The position numbers and the translations under genes are program-made. The notes beneath the pieces are model-generated. The model had not been told where the DNA came from, did no database searches, and saw only the letters and a program-made list of their open reading frames with translations. Of a stretch of DNA of 64,000 nucleotides, positions 49,830 through 58,342 are shown in pieces (the first letter of the stretch is position 1; every line of letters begins with the position of its first letter). This DNA is from RUG369 sp050949645 (GTDB lineage: Bacteria > Planctomycetota > Planctomycetia > Pirellulales > Thermoguttaceae). The stretch covers positions 1,550,001 to 1,614,000 of the forward strand of contig JBMNGC010000001.1 in assembly GCA_050949645.1 (NCBI GenBank), written 5' to 3'.

Positions 49830-50750
49830 TCAACGAGTTCGCGTCTTTTCGAAGTAAGTTTTGAAACTTACGAATTGAAACTGTTCGTAGAAATGAACCG
49901 CTCGATTAATACGGTTGCGGTCGCGTTCTGAGAGACGACGAGACAGCGCGGCGGTGTTCTCGATTTGCAACGTCTTGGAAAAGATCGTCTTACCCTTGGG
50001 ATATAGTTCAGTCATGATTTTTTCGGGAAACCTCGATTCTTCCATGAATTTGCGGTTCGTTTCGAGGCGCGCCAAGGGCGTGACGACGCCGGGATTCATG
50101 TAGACGTTGAACTTCCCCATCGCTTCAACGAAGCGGAAATAGATATCGGCGATCTGTTCGTCGTCAAATGGGACAGTCTGAATGCGATAGTCAATCCATT
50201 TGCTTTGGAAAAAATACTCGTTCTCTTTCTGCGATATGGTAAAGGTCGGTTCGGTCATAAACGCCGTAAACCCGTCGTTTTTATCGCGCAGGATATCCTT
50301 GATGCGTTCGATAAAGCGGTCGAGTTCTGACTCGTCGATCACAGACCGTATACGTCGGATTGGGTCGATGAGTATAAACTTCTGGGCGCGAAAGGAATAG
50401 ACGACGATCTCGCCGTTGTCGCCGATAAAATCAAAGGCCAGATCTCCGTAGAAGACGGTCGACGAGGAATATTTCGTCTCGCGTTCATGACGGATAAAGC
50501 GCGCGGTATTGTCAACGCGGAATTTAATCTCGGAGGCGCTAAGAAGGTCGTTGAATGGTTCCAGGGCGGCGGCGTCTTCCACAAATTCAAACTCAGGCCT
50601 CTCGCTTGACGCGCGAGACTCAAAGTCAGCTGAAAGACCGCGGTCCGTAGCGAGCGTAGATACAAGGAGAGCCGTCAAGAGAACAAGAAACAACCGGCGT
50701 CTTTTAAGATTCGACGCAGTTCTATCGCGATAAAAAGGCGTCATTGTCAA
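49830..50750 (-). CDS. Secreted protein, possibly lipoprotein-carrier-like; function unknown
   Basis: A 306-residue exported protein. Basic start (NLKRRRLF), a hydrophobic stretch, then a mature region with predicted beta-strands (FYGDLAFDFIGDNGEIVVYSF, FILIDPIRRIRSVI) and helices (ELDRFIERIKDIL). The layout, with repeated antiparallel strands carrying variable charge, loosely recalls LolA/LolB-like half-barrels, but I would not assign the family. The start is a TTG at 50750 with AAAGGA 7 nt upstream; the ATG at 50744 would be 13 nt from it. It lies 165 bp after infC on the same strand. Confidence 0.7.
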   Translation of the reverse strand: MTMTPFYRDRTASNLKRRRLFLVLLTALLVSTLATDRGLSADFESRASSERPEFEFVEDAAALEPFNDLLSASEIKFRVDNTARFIRHERETKYSSSTVFYGDLAFDFIGDNGEIVVYSFRAQKFILIDPIRRIRSVIDESELDRFIERIKDILRDKNDGFTAFMTEPTFTISQKENEYFFQSKWIDYRIQTVPFDDEQIADIYFRFVEAMGKFNVYMNPGVVTPLARLETNRKFMEESRFPEKIMTELYPKGKTIFSKTLQIENTAALSRRLSERDRNRINRAVHFYEQFQFVSFKTYFEKTRTR

Positions 50751-50914
50751 GCAGGAATCCTTTCCTATGTCTGAATAGCCGCGACGACGACAGGTGGAAT
50801 CCGAACCGTCGGACGAGCCGATTGGTTCACAAACCTCACGCAGGGCGACGCGTCTTTACAGGCGCGTCGCAAAATGATCAAACCCTGCGAGACGTTGTTG
50901 TCGCGATCGACCGC

Positions 50915-51466
50915 TTATTTCGGCGAAAGCGTGCAGATAATACGCCTCCCCATAAGTTTTGGAGGCGTCTCTATTTTAGCGACGTCCTCAACCCTAGAGA
51001 GGAAAGTATCCATGAGTTTTTCGCCTTCTCCAATATGGGCGTTCTCACGACCTCGGAACACGATCGAAAGAACGACCTTGTCCTTATTCTTAACAAGGAA
51101 CTCCCGGCATTTGCTCACCTTAACATCGACGTCCGCGGCGCCGATCTTAGGACGGAGACGAAGCTCTTTAACCTGAGGCTGACTCGTCTGCTGCTTGGCG
51201 TTGCGCTTCCGCTGCTGATACTTGTACTTACCATAGTCCATGATGCGGCAGACAGGCGGTTTAGCTCGGGGCGCAACTTCCACGAGATCGAGATCGACCT
51301 CGCGCGCTCTTCTAAGTGCGTCTTGCGGAGACATAACGCCGAGCTGCTCGCCCTGCTCCGAGATGACAAGAATTTCTGGAACTCGGATCATTTCGTTGAC
51401 GCGCTGTTTGTTCGCGCCGGAACGGCCCGGGCGTGGGCCTCTGAAGTCCATTCTGCGAAAACCCAT
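50915..51466 (-). CDS. infC: Translation initiation factor IF-3
   Basis: A 183-residue IF-3, which binds the 30S subunit, prevents premature 50S joining and checks the initiator codon. The N-domain begins NEMIRVPEILVISEQGEQLGVM, with PPVCRIMDYGKYKYQQ at the linker, and the C-domain ends with KLMGRRIICTLSP, all typical. The start is uncertain: GTG at 51481, ATG at 51466 or ATG at 51451. IF-3 genes in many bacteria use rare AUU starts, but no in-frame AUU with a ribosome site is found. The usual rpmI-rplT partners do not follow; a secreted-protein gene does. Confidence 0.95.
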   Translation of the reverse strand: MGFRRMDFRGPRPGRSGANKQRVNEMIRVPEILVISEQGEQLGVMSPQDALRRAREVDLDLVEVAPRAKPPVCRIMDYGKYKYQQRKRNAKQQTSQPQVKELRLRPKIGAADVDVKVSKCREFLVKNKDKVVLSIVFRGRENAHIGEGEKLMDTFLSRVEDVAKIETPPKLMGRRIICTLSPK

Positions 51467-51518
51467 GTAAGTAAAAAACACCTTTCCGAATGAGGGTTAT
51501 ATGGAGGGACAGCGCCTC

Positions 51519-51533
51519 GGCGGCCCCGCCGCC
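51519..51533 (-). other. GC-rich hairpin in the infC leader
   Basis: GGCGGC-ccc-GCCGCC (or its complement) forms a 6-bp GC-only stem within the ~105-nt leader between promoter and start. It could regulate translation. Confidence 0.4.
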
Positions 51534-51590
51534 GCAACATGGCGCCAAGGGTCGCGAAGAGCTGGGGCGATCGAAAGACACGCCGCCTTT

Positions 51591-51619
51591 ATTTTAGCGC
51601 CCATGAGGCAACGCGACAA
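51591..51619 (-). promoter_or_regulatory. Promoter of infC
   Basis: Minus strand TTGTCG (51619-51614), a 17-bp spacer and TAAAAT (51596-51591). Confidence 0.7.
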
Positions 51620-51645
51620 GAGCTTAGACCAAAACGTAAAAAAAA

Positions 51646-52779
51646 TTATAGTTCCAGCATTCTCTCCGGCGTCATAGGCGGTAAATCGTCAAATTCGTTG
51701 CCGAAATTATCCAAATCAGGTATCTCGTCGAGTTCAAGTTCTTCATAATCGGAGAATCCGCCTGACTCGTCCATTTCAGAGTCGAACGCCTCGCTCGATT
51801 GCATAACAATATCGGGCGCAGTTTTCTGGAAATCGTCCTCGAAATCGGCAAGGTAATCTTCGGAATTCTCGTCGATCATCTCCTTGAAATTCGGAAAACG
51901 GTCGATTTCCCCGTCATGTTGCGTCACTAGGAGTCGCAAAACAAGAACCGTCTGTTCAAAATCGTCGCCTCCTTCGTTGAAAAAGTAGCGACCGAGCGCG
52001 TTCGTGTTCGTGTCGCTCGCGCCAACAACGAGAAACTGACCGGGCCGCAACGCCTGGGAAAAGCGCAACGAGTCAAAGGATTTCGTAGGCTGCTCCTGCG
52101 TCTTGACAAGCTGACCGTGACGATATCGCGTCACGGGCCTGGGCGCCCCGTAACGAAGGTAAGGCGAAAGATCAAACAAGACCGAACCGTCGGGGGACTG
52201 TTCAATAGCGACGCTAAAGACGGGTGAAACATCCGAATAAGTCTTCCCTTCGAGCGCGCCGCTATCGTTCTTTCCAAGAATCGGGACCGACGGAATAACG
52301 TCGGTTCGCGCGACAATCGTGCTCTTCATACCGGAGCGCAGCGAGACGGGCTTGGAATAGGCGATCGGCGCGAGCGCCGATTCAACGCGAGAAAAGTCGA
52401 CCTGTTCTTCGAGCGAGGTGCGAAGTTCGCGGCCCTTAAGCGCAAGGAGCTTCGAGAGAGATTCGGGCGTCGACGCGCCGAGAATTCCAACGCGAAACCC
52501 CTGCTCATTCAGCGCGCGTCGTGTCTCAGGCTCAATGACGAGCTCGTCGACGTCCTTCCAAAGATCGCGAACGAGGTCCCGTTCATTGTAGGGAACGTGG
52601 GCGATGAGCACGTCGAAAACGACCGCGTCGGGCGCGAGACTGAGTCTCTGGAGCGTCTTGCGCTCCGGACCGACGGCAGGAGGCGGCGCTTCGTTCCTAA
52701 AGGTCAAGCTTTCGCAGGACGCAAGCGCGCACACAAAGAACGCCAAAATAAACCTCGCGACCGATGAAAACCTGAACAT
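51646..52779 (-). CDS. Predicted lipoprotein of unknown function
   Basis: Not recognised. A 377-residue predicted lipoprotein: basic start, hydrophobic ARFILAFFVCALASC with the lipobox LASC and acceptor Cys22. The body has strand-helix alternation (VVFDVLIAHVPYNERDLVRDLW, NEQGFRVGILGAS), a YLRYGAPRPVTRYRHGQLV segment, and a strongly acidic C-terminus of about 60 residues (Asp/Glu/Ser-rich). The region around VLIAHVPY and GFRVGILG might suggest a nucleotide-fold piece, but this is weak. The frame extends to 52872, but the ATG at 52779 begins a proper lipoprotein signal and the promoter lies between. Confidence 0.75.
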   Translation of the reverse strand: MFRFSSVARFILAFFVCALASCESLTFRNEAPPPAVGPERKTLQRLSLAPDAVVFDVLIAHVPYNERDLVRDLWKDVDELVIEPETRRALNEQGFRVGILGASTPESLSKLLALKGRELRTSLEEQVDFSRVESALAPIAYSKPVSLRSGMKSTIVARTDVIPSVPILGKNDSGALEGKTYSDVSPVFSVAIEQSPDGSVLFDLSPYLRYGAPRPVTRYRHGQLVKTQEQPTKSFDSLRFSQALRPGQFLVVGASDTNTNALGRYFFNEGGDDFEQTVLVLRLLVTQHDGEIDRFPNFKEMIDENSEDYLADFEDDFQKTAPDIVMQSSEAFDSEMDESGGFSDYEELELDEIPDLDNFGNEFDDLPPMTPERMLEL

Positions 52780-52861
52780 AATGAACGGCGCCGTCTCTGT
52801 TTCAGACGTGATAAAGAGCTGAATACAACCTCGCCGCGTCAACGCAACGCGGCTCATTCTG

Positions 52862-52890
52862 AAAATAGCCATTTTTCACCGTCAAGTCAA
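52862..52890 (-). promoter_or_regulatory. Promoter of the lipoprotein gene
   Basis: Minus strand TTGACT (52890-52885), a 17-bp spacer and TATTTT (52867-52862). Confidence 0.6.
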
Positions 52891-52956
52891 CGGCGATATT
52901 AAATCGCGCGTCATGGAGTGGCAACGACAGAGAACGCGAGGATACCGCGCGCGAGA

Positions 52957-52984
52957 TTGACGCCGAAAACGGCGTATATACAAT
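52957..52984 (+). promoter_or_regulatory. Promoter of the metallophosphoesterase-epmA-dprA-trkH run
   Basis: TTGACG (52957-52962), a 16-bp spacer and TACAAT (52979-52984). A start near 52991 leaves about 60 nt of leader. Confidence 0.68.
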
Positions 52985-53051
52985 GCTGTCTTAGCTGGTC
53001 CGCTCAAAACGTCGATTTCTTTGCTCGATAATGAAAACGAGGTGAAACGAA

Positions 53052-53999
53052 ATGGCTGTTAATCGTCGCGATTTTTTAAAGTTCATGGCCGGCGCCGGTT
53101 TGTTTGCGTCCTCGTCCACTCTTGATCTGACCGCATACCCAAGGGCGATCGCCGACGAGGCGATTGATAGCCTCAAAGTCGTCAAACACACGATCAAGAT
53201 CGGCGCGACGCAACCCTTTACGGCGATCCACATCTCCGACACGCACCTGACTTTTGCCGGCGATTGTGAAACTGATCATAAACGACAGGTCGCGCATGAC
53301 CGCGCGCGATATTTCGGCGAGACGGAGATCCAATTACGCGCGGCGGTCGACTACGCGAAACAACGTAACGCGATTCTCCTGCACACCGGAGACATGATCG
53401 ATTTCACCAGTGAAAAGAATTTCGAGTTCCTCTCTTCTTTCTATGCGGAAGAAGGAACGCCGGAGCATATCGTTTCCGCCGGCAACCATGAGTTCAGCCA
53501 CTGTCCGGGGGAATCTATAGACGACGAGCCGTATAAGCTCTTGAGCTTCGATCGAGTCCAGATGGCGTTCCCCAACGACCTGCGATTCTATTCCCGCGTC
53601 GTTAACGGCGTGAACTTCGTCGCGTTTGACGACGTGTATTATGACGTCGCCGACAATATTATCGAGCTCTTCAAGAAAGAGATCGAAAAGGGACTACCCA
53701 TCGTCACGTTATGCCATGTCCCCTTCTATTCGCCGGAACTCGCCCACTTTATGTTAGACGAGCGCAAGGAAAGTAGCTCCTACGCGATGGGCGCGCCCGA
53801 TAGGATCGATCCCGCGACGGGCGAACCCTTTAAGAACGCGGCGACGTTCCTCGATTGGATTAAGACGGAGCCGCTCTTCAAAGCGCATCTCAGCGGACAT
53901 CTTCATGTGAATCACGTCTCTCAGTTCTCAGAATCGGCAACCCAGTATGTTGTCGGCGGTCACTACAAGGGCGACGTCTTTGAATTCCACTTTGAATAA
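53052..53999 (+). CDS. Tat-exported metallophosphoesterase
   Basis: A 315-residue calcineurin-like phosphoesterase with a twin-arginine signal (NRRDFLKFM). The five family motifs are in order: HISDTHL, HTGDMID, AGNHEF, LCHVPF and SGHLHVNH, giving all metal ligands for a two-metal centre. Exported members hydrolyse phosphodiesters or nucleotides outside the cell; the substrate is unknown. First gene of a tight co-directional run: epmA starts 7 bp after its stop. ATG at 53052 follows GAGGTG, with a promoter about 70 bp upstream. Confidence 0.9.
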   Translation: MAVNRRDFLKFMAGAGLFASSSTLDLTAYPRAIADEAIDSLKVVKHTIKIGATQPFTAIHISDTHLTFAGDCETDHKRQVAHDRARYFGETEIQLRAAVDYAKQRNAILLHTGDMIDFTSEKNFEFLSSFYAEEGTPEHIVSAGNHEFSHCPGESIDDEPYKLLSFDRVQMAFPNDLRFYSRVVNGVNFVAFDDVYYDVADNIIELFKKEIEKGLPIVTLCHVPFYSPELAHFMLDERKESSSYAMGAPDRIDPATGEPFKNAATFLDWIKTEPLFKAHLSGHLHVNHVSQFSESATQYVVGGHYKGDVFEFHFE

Positions 54000-54006
54000 C
54001 GACGCC

Positions 54007-55101
54007 ATGACCTCCACGTCCCCCACTGCTTTCCGTCCCGCCGCGCCGCTGGAGAATCTTCGGCGCCGAGCGACGCTCTGCCGACTCCTGCGCGCTTATT
54101 TCGATTCTCGCGGCTTTATCGAAGTGGCGACGCCGACCCTTTCGCGCGACGTCATCGTCGACCGTTTCGTCGAAGCGATTGAAGTCGTCGTTCCCCGATG
54201 CTGGCAGGAGCCGGACGACCATGCGTCTCAACGGTTTCCTGATCCTGAGACGGCGCGCGACAAAGCGTCGACTTTTTACCTGCAAACGTCCCCCGAATTT
54301 GCGATGAAGCGGCTCGTCGCCGCCGGAATGACCGCGATCTACCAGCTTGCTCCTGCGTTCCGCCGCGGCGACCGCGGCGAGCGTCACAATGTCGAGTTCA
54401 CGATGCTCGAATGGTATCGAGCGGGAGACGGCTATCGCGATGGGAGAGCGTTACTCGCTGATCTTGTGGAAAACGTCGCGCGAGATTTTTACGCGAAAAC
54501 TGACGTCGAAGCGCCGCCGTGGTCGCATCACCGGACCGTCGAACGTCCCTTTGCTGACGTCTTCGGCGACGCAACGGGACTCGATCCGCACGTCTGCACG
54601 ATCGCCGAGCTACGTCGTTTCGCGGACAATCGCGCTATCCCCTACCCCGAATCTTACGCTCAGCCCGACTCGCCAGCCACTCGCGACGACTGGCTGGATC
54701 TCATATTCTCTGAGGCGGTTCAGCCGAACCTTGGATTCGACGCGCCCGTGACTCTCTACGACTACCCGGCGACGCAGTCGCAACTTGCGCAAACTTCATT
54801 CGTCGACGAACGCGAGGTCGCGCGCCGCTTCGAGCTCTTCATCTCTGGACTCGAGCTTGCCAACGGATACGACGAGCTCCTTGATCCGAAGATTTTACGA
54901 GACAGAATCGCCGTCGTCTCAGAAGAACGCGCATGCGACGGTTCGCCCGCGTTGCCGCGCGAGTCGCGTTTACTCGCCGCAATGGACGCCTCGTTGCCTC
55001 CCTGCTCCGGTTGCGCGCTGGGCGTCGATCGGCTCCTCTGCGCGCTCCTTGGCACGACGCAAATTGACGACGTTATCGCGTTCCCCATCGAGTTCGCCTG
55101 A
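54007..55101 (+). CDS. epmA: EF-P lysine lysyltransferase (EpmA/GenX/PoxA)
   Basis: A 364-residue paralogue of the class II lysyl-tRNA synthetase catalytic core without the anticodon domain. EpmA attaches beta-lysine to elongation factor P, which prevents ribosome stalling at polyproline. Class II motif 2 is AFRRGDRGERHNVEFTMLEWY and motif 3 is CSGCALGVDRLLCALLGT, both in EpmA form. Length is slightly over the usual 325, through insertions around residues 70-85 and 175. The frame goes back into the preceding gene, so the ATG at 54007 is chosen. EpmB, which makes beta-lysine, and efp are not in the window. Linked with metallophosphoesterase, dprA and trkH by position only. Confidence 0.93.
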   Translation: MTSTSPTAFRPAAPLENLRRRATLCRLLRAYFDSRGFIEVATPTLSRDVIVDRFVEAIEVVVPRCWQEPDDHASQRFPDPETARDKASTFYLQTSPEFAMKRLVAAGMTAIYQLAPAFRRGDRGERHNVEFTMLEWYRAGDGYRDGRALLADLVENVARDFYAKTDVEAPPWSHHRTVERPFADVFGDATGLDPHVCTIAELRRFADNRAIPYPESYAQPDSPATRDDWLDLIFSEAVQPNLGFDAPVTLYDYPATQSQLAQTSFVDEREVARRFELFISGLELANGYDELLDPKILRDRIAVVSEERACDGSPALPRESRLLAAMDASLPPCSGCALGVDRLLCALLGTTQIDDVIAFPIEFA

Positions 55102-55126
55102 ATCAACTCACTACCATAGAAACGCC

Positions 55127-56509
55127 ATGACTCCCCCTATTCCTCCGTATGAACCGTACCCGAACGACCCCATACCCCAGGGCGGCGACGAAACTTTGGA
55201 GCTGCGCCAGTATGAGCCGGCAGAGCTCGCGGACGAAATCCTTCTCGCGTCCGTCAACGGAGTCGGTCCCCTTACTGCGGAACGATTGCTGGAGCGATTT
55301 GGGTCGGCGAGCGGCGTTCTGCGCGCTTCGATCGGCGAACTCATGCAGGTTGAGAGGGTCGGCAGAAACCTTGCTGAAAAGATCGTCAACGCGTCGCAAG
55401 AGGTCGACGCCCTTGCGATTGTTCGATTCTGCGAAGAAAATGGTATCGTCGTCCTTACGCCGCGCGATTCGCGTTACCCTTCAAGACTTCGCGAGATAGA
55501 GAAACCCCCGAGACTCCTCTACGTTCGCGGCGAGATCAGGCCTGAGGACCGCCGCGCTATTTCGATCGTTGGAACGCGCTCTGCAACGCCATACGGCTTG
55601 GAGCAAACCGCGCGACTGGCGTGCGGACTCGTCGAAGCCGGCTTTACAATTATCAGCGGACTCGCGCTTGGAATCGACGGATGCGCGCATCGAACTGCGC
55701 TAGACGCTAAGGGACGCACCCTTGCGGTCCTTGGCGGCGGCGTCGCAAGAATATACCCTCGCGAACATGAGGATCTCGCAGCGCGCGTCATGAACTCGGG
55801 CGCGCTCATAAGCGAGTATCATCCGCTCACGACGCCCCTTGCGGGCAACTTTCCGGCGCGCAATCGCATCGTCAGCGGCCTATCGATTGGAACCCTTGTG
55901 GTCGAATCGGGTAAAAAGGGAGGATCGATGATCACAGCGCTGTTAGCTGCGGAACAGAATCGCGATCTCTACGCAGTCCCGGGCCCTGTTACGAGCCCCG
56001 CTTCACAGGGATGCCACGATCTCATCCGCGACGGCGCCATTCTTGTTGAAACCGTCGACGATATCCTCAACTCGCTCCCGAGCTATGAACGACAGCGCGA
56101 ACCGAGCATCCTGCAGGACGAACTCGACCGGTTCGCGCAAGGGACAGTCGGCATAACAGAAAGCTCCGTCGCGTCGATCGCGCGTCCTCCAAAGGCGCCC
56201 AATCCGAAGACGAAGAGCGCAACAAAGCAATCCAAAGAAAGTTTGTTATCCGAAGCCGACCCTGCAAAGGACCAGCGCGCCCCAATCGAGGCCGCTGCGA
56301 CCAATCCGCCTGTCGAACGCGCGCCGTTACCGCCGTTAACCGATCTTGAACGTACAATCGTCGAACTGGTCGGCGACGCGGTTCTGTCGGTCGACGAACT
56401 GATTCGCACGCTCAAACTCCCCGCGTCGCGTGTTCTTGGAACGATTACGGCGCTCGAATTCAAACAAGTCCTTCGACGCTGTGCCGGCAACGCAGTAACG
56501 CGGAAATAA
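55127..56509 (+). CDS. dprA: DNA-processing protein DprA (Smf)
   Basis: A 460-residue DprA, which binds incoming single-stranded DNA in natural transformation and loads RecA. An N-terminal helix-hairpin-helix/SAM-like part (ASVNGVGPLTAERLLERFGSASGVL, about 40-95) precedes the Rossmann fold, with GTRSATPYG (about 150), SGLALGIDGCAHR, LGGGVARIYPREHE and FPARNRIVSGLSIG. A Lys/Ser/Pro linker leads to a C-terminal winged-helix domain (SVDELIRTLKLPASRVLGTITALEF). The frame opens at 54785 inside epmA; the ATG at 55127 is the first after its stop. A ComF-type gene is in the same window, consistent with competence, though other functions are possible. Confidence 0.95.
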   Translation: MTPPIPPYEPYPNDPIPQGGDETLELRQYEPAELADEILLASVNGVGPLTAERLLERFGSASGVLRASIGELMQVERVGRNLAEKIVNASQEVDALAIVRFCEENGIVVLTPRDSRYPSRLREIEKPPRLLYVRGEIRPEDRRAISIVGTRSATPYGLEQTARLACGLVEAGFTIISGLALGIDGCAHRTALDAKGRTLAVLGGGVARIYPREHEDLAARVMNSGALISEYHPLTTPLAGNFPARNRIVSGLSIGTLVVESGKKGGSMITALLAAEQNRDLYAVPGPVTSPASQGCHDLIRDGAILVETVDDILNSLPSYERQREPSILQDELDRFAQGTVGITESSVASIARPPKAPNPKTKSATKQSKESLLSEADPAKDQRAPIEAAATNPPVERAPLPPLTDLERTIVELVGDAVLSVDELIRTLKLPASRVLGTITALEFKQVLRRCAGNAVTRK

Positions 56510-56535
56510 CGCGTCGTGTTGCCGCTCCTGTAACT

Positions 56536-58239
56536 ATGAATACAAAAGCAATTTTCGCGGTTCTTGGTTTCGTCGCGCTCCTTCTTGGCGTCTGTATGCT
56601 CGGGTGCACCGTTTGGGGGCTGCCTTGCTTCAAGGGCGGCCCCGAGGAAGCCAGAGGTTGCGCTGCATTGTTCTATAGCGCAATCATCTGTTTTGTCGTC
56701 GGCGTGGTCTTCTTTGTTCTGGGACGAGGCTACCATACGGAGCGTCTGTACCTTCGAGACGCGTTTGCATGCGTGTCGCTGTGCTGGTTCCTGGCAATCA
56801 TTCTTGGAGCAATTCCGTATCTTTTAGCGCATGTCGAACGTTCCGAGGGAGTCCCCTTCACCGTATGCGACGCGATCTTTGAATCGTCCTCGGGATTAAC
56901 GACGACGGGCGGAACCGTCTTTGGGGACCTCGAAACTCCGGAGACCTTGCCCCGAACAATTCTTTTCTGGCGCTGCTTGACGCACTTTCTAGGCGGACTC
57001 GGAGTCGTGTGCCTCTTTGTCGTCTTCCTCGGCAAAGGCGCGAGCGGCAAGGCGGTTTTGAAGGTCGAGCACATCTTCTCGGGGCATCTTCCCTTTACCA
57101 AAATGCGTTCGCTAGCGCTTTCGCTGGGCGCGATCTACTTGACAATCTGCGCCGCATGCTTCTTCTGGTATCTCGTCTGTGGAACCTCGGTTTACGACGC
57201 GATCTCCCACGCCTTCTCTATCGTGGCGCTCGGCGGCTTTGGCACGCACAACGACAGTGTTGGGTTCTTTGAGAGCCAGCCGGGAGTCAGGTATATCGCC
57301 CTCGAATACGGCACGATCTTTTTCACGATCGTCGCCGGAATGAACTACTGGCTCCTCTACTGGGCGGCGCGAGGCTCGTTCGGTAAACTCTTCCGCGACG
57401 GAGAATGGCGACTCTACATCCTAACCTTTGTCGTTGTCTCGCTCTTGACCGCAGGTCTCGGGCTCGCGCAGGGAAGTTTTGTTGTGGAGAATCAAACTGA
57501 AGCGTCCCAAGCTAGCGCCGCTGTTGAGTCGTCCCCTCACGTCGGAATCCTGAGCGCTCCGGAGAATGACGACGTAGCGAACACGCAGACAATATCTGAG
57601 TCGGCTCCTTACCATGACGAAGTAACCGTTTGCAAGAGCTATGAGGAAGTCCTCCGCAAAACCTGTTTCCATACGGCGTCCCTTATGACTGGCGAGGGAT
57701 TCTCGACCGCGCGTTTCGAATGTTGGAGCGGAGCGGCGATACTCCTCTTTGCCCTCGTTATGTTTATGGGAGCATGCTCCGGCACTCCCACGGGAGGAAT
57801 CAAGGTCAGCCGTGCGCTGCTGATCTTGCGCGCGCTGCGAAGAGAACCTGAAAAGAGATTTCGACCTAACGTAGTCAAATCAACGAAAGCCGGATCGTTA
57901 AACGTTGACGTCGAAACGGAGGACAGCGCGTTGCGATACGCCGTCTTTTTCGCGGCGCTTATTATCGTCACGGCGTTTGTCGTATGCGCAATTGAATCGA
58001 ACGGGCTTTGGAGCGCCAACGCGCAACCGCAAACTGTCAAGCTCTATGACGTCCTAGGAGCCTCGCTTGCAATGTTCGCCAATACGGGACTTGCACTTGG
58101 CGTGTTCGGTTCGACTGGAAATTTAGGAGATCTCACTGGCATAAGCAAGTTGATCTTCAGCTGGGCAATGGTCGTCGGTCGACTCGAAATCTGGTGCGTG
58201 CTCGCGCTTCTGACAAGAAAATTCTGGAGCAACCGATAA
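56536..58239 (+). CDS. trkH: TrkH-family potassium uptake protein
   Basis: A 567-residue inner-membrane channel subunit of the Trk/Ktr potassium uptake system. The four selectivity-filter loops are recognisable: ESSSGLTTTGGT, SIVALGGFGTHND, ASLMTGEGFSTAR and MFANTGLALGVFG. Between the second and third there is an extra periplasmic or cytoplasmic segment of about 60 residues (about 320-380) rich in Ser/Ala/Glu, making it longer than E. coli TrkH (483). About ten hydrophobic segments are visible. Its TrkA regulator is not in the window. Last gene of the metallophosphoesterase-epmA-dprA-trkH run, 26 bp after dprA. Confidence 0.93.
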   Translation: MNTKAIFAVLGFVALLLGVCMLGCTVWGLPCFKGGPEEARGCAALFYSAIICFVVGVVFFVLGRGYHTERLYLRDAFACVSLCWFLAIILGAIPYLLAHVERSEGVPFTVCDAIFESSSGLTTTGGTVFGDLETPETLPRTILFWRCLTHFLGGLGVVCLFVVFLGKGASGKAVLKVEHIFSGHLPFTKMRSLALSLGAIYLTICAACFFWYLVCGTSVYDAISHAFSIVALGGFGTHNDSVGFFESQPGVRYIALEYGTIFFTIVAGMNYWLLYWAARGSFGKLFRDGEWRLYILTFVVVSLLTAGLGLAQGSFVVENQTEASQASAAVESSPHVGILSAPENDDVANTQTISESAPYHDEVTVCKSYEEVLRKTCFHTASLMTGEGFSTARFECWSGAAILLFALVMFMGACSGTPTGGIKVSRALLILRALRREPEKRFRPNVVKSTKAGSLNVDVETEDSALRYAVFFAALIIVTAFVVCAIESNGLWSANAQPQTVKLYDVLGASLAMFANTGLALGVFGSTGNLGDLTGISKLIFSWAMVVGRLEIWCVLALLTRKFWSNR

Positions 58240-58277
58240 TCGCTCCTCTGTCACGCGCATATGGAAGACGTAGATTG

Positions 58278-58320
58278 AAAAACGGTCGCGTTTTTTCTCT
58301 AAACGCGACCGTTTTTATTT
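58278..58320 (+). terminator. Bidirectional terminator between trkH and the GHL10 gene
   Basis: AAAAACGGTCGCGTTT pairs perfectly with 58301-58316 across a 7-nt loop, with U-tracts both ways. Confidence 0.92.
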
Positions 58321-58342
58321 CTACTCAATTACTGATGGATGA

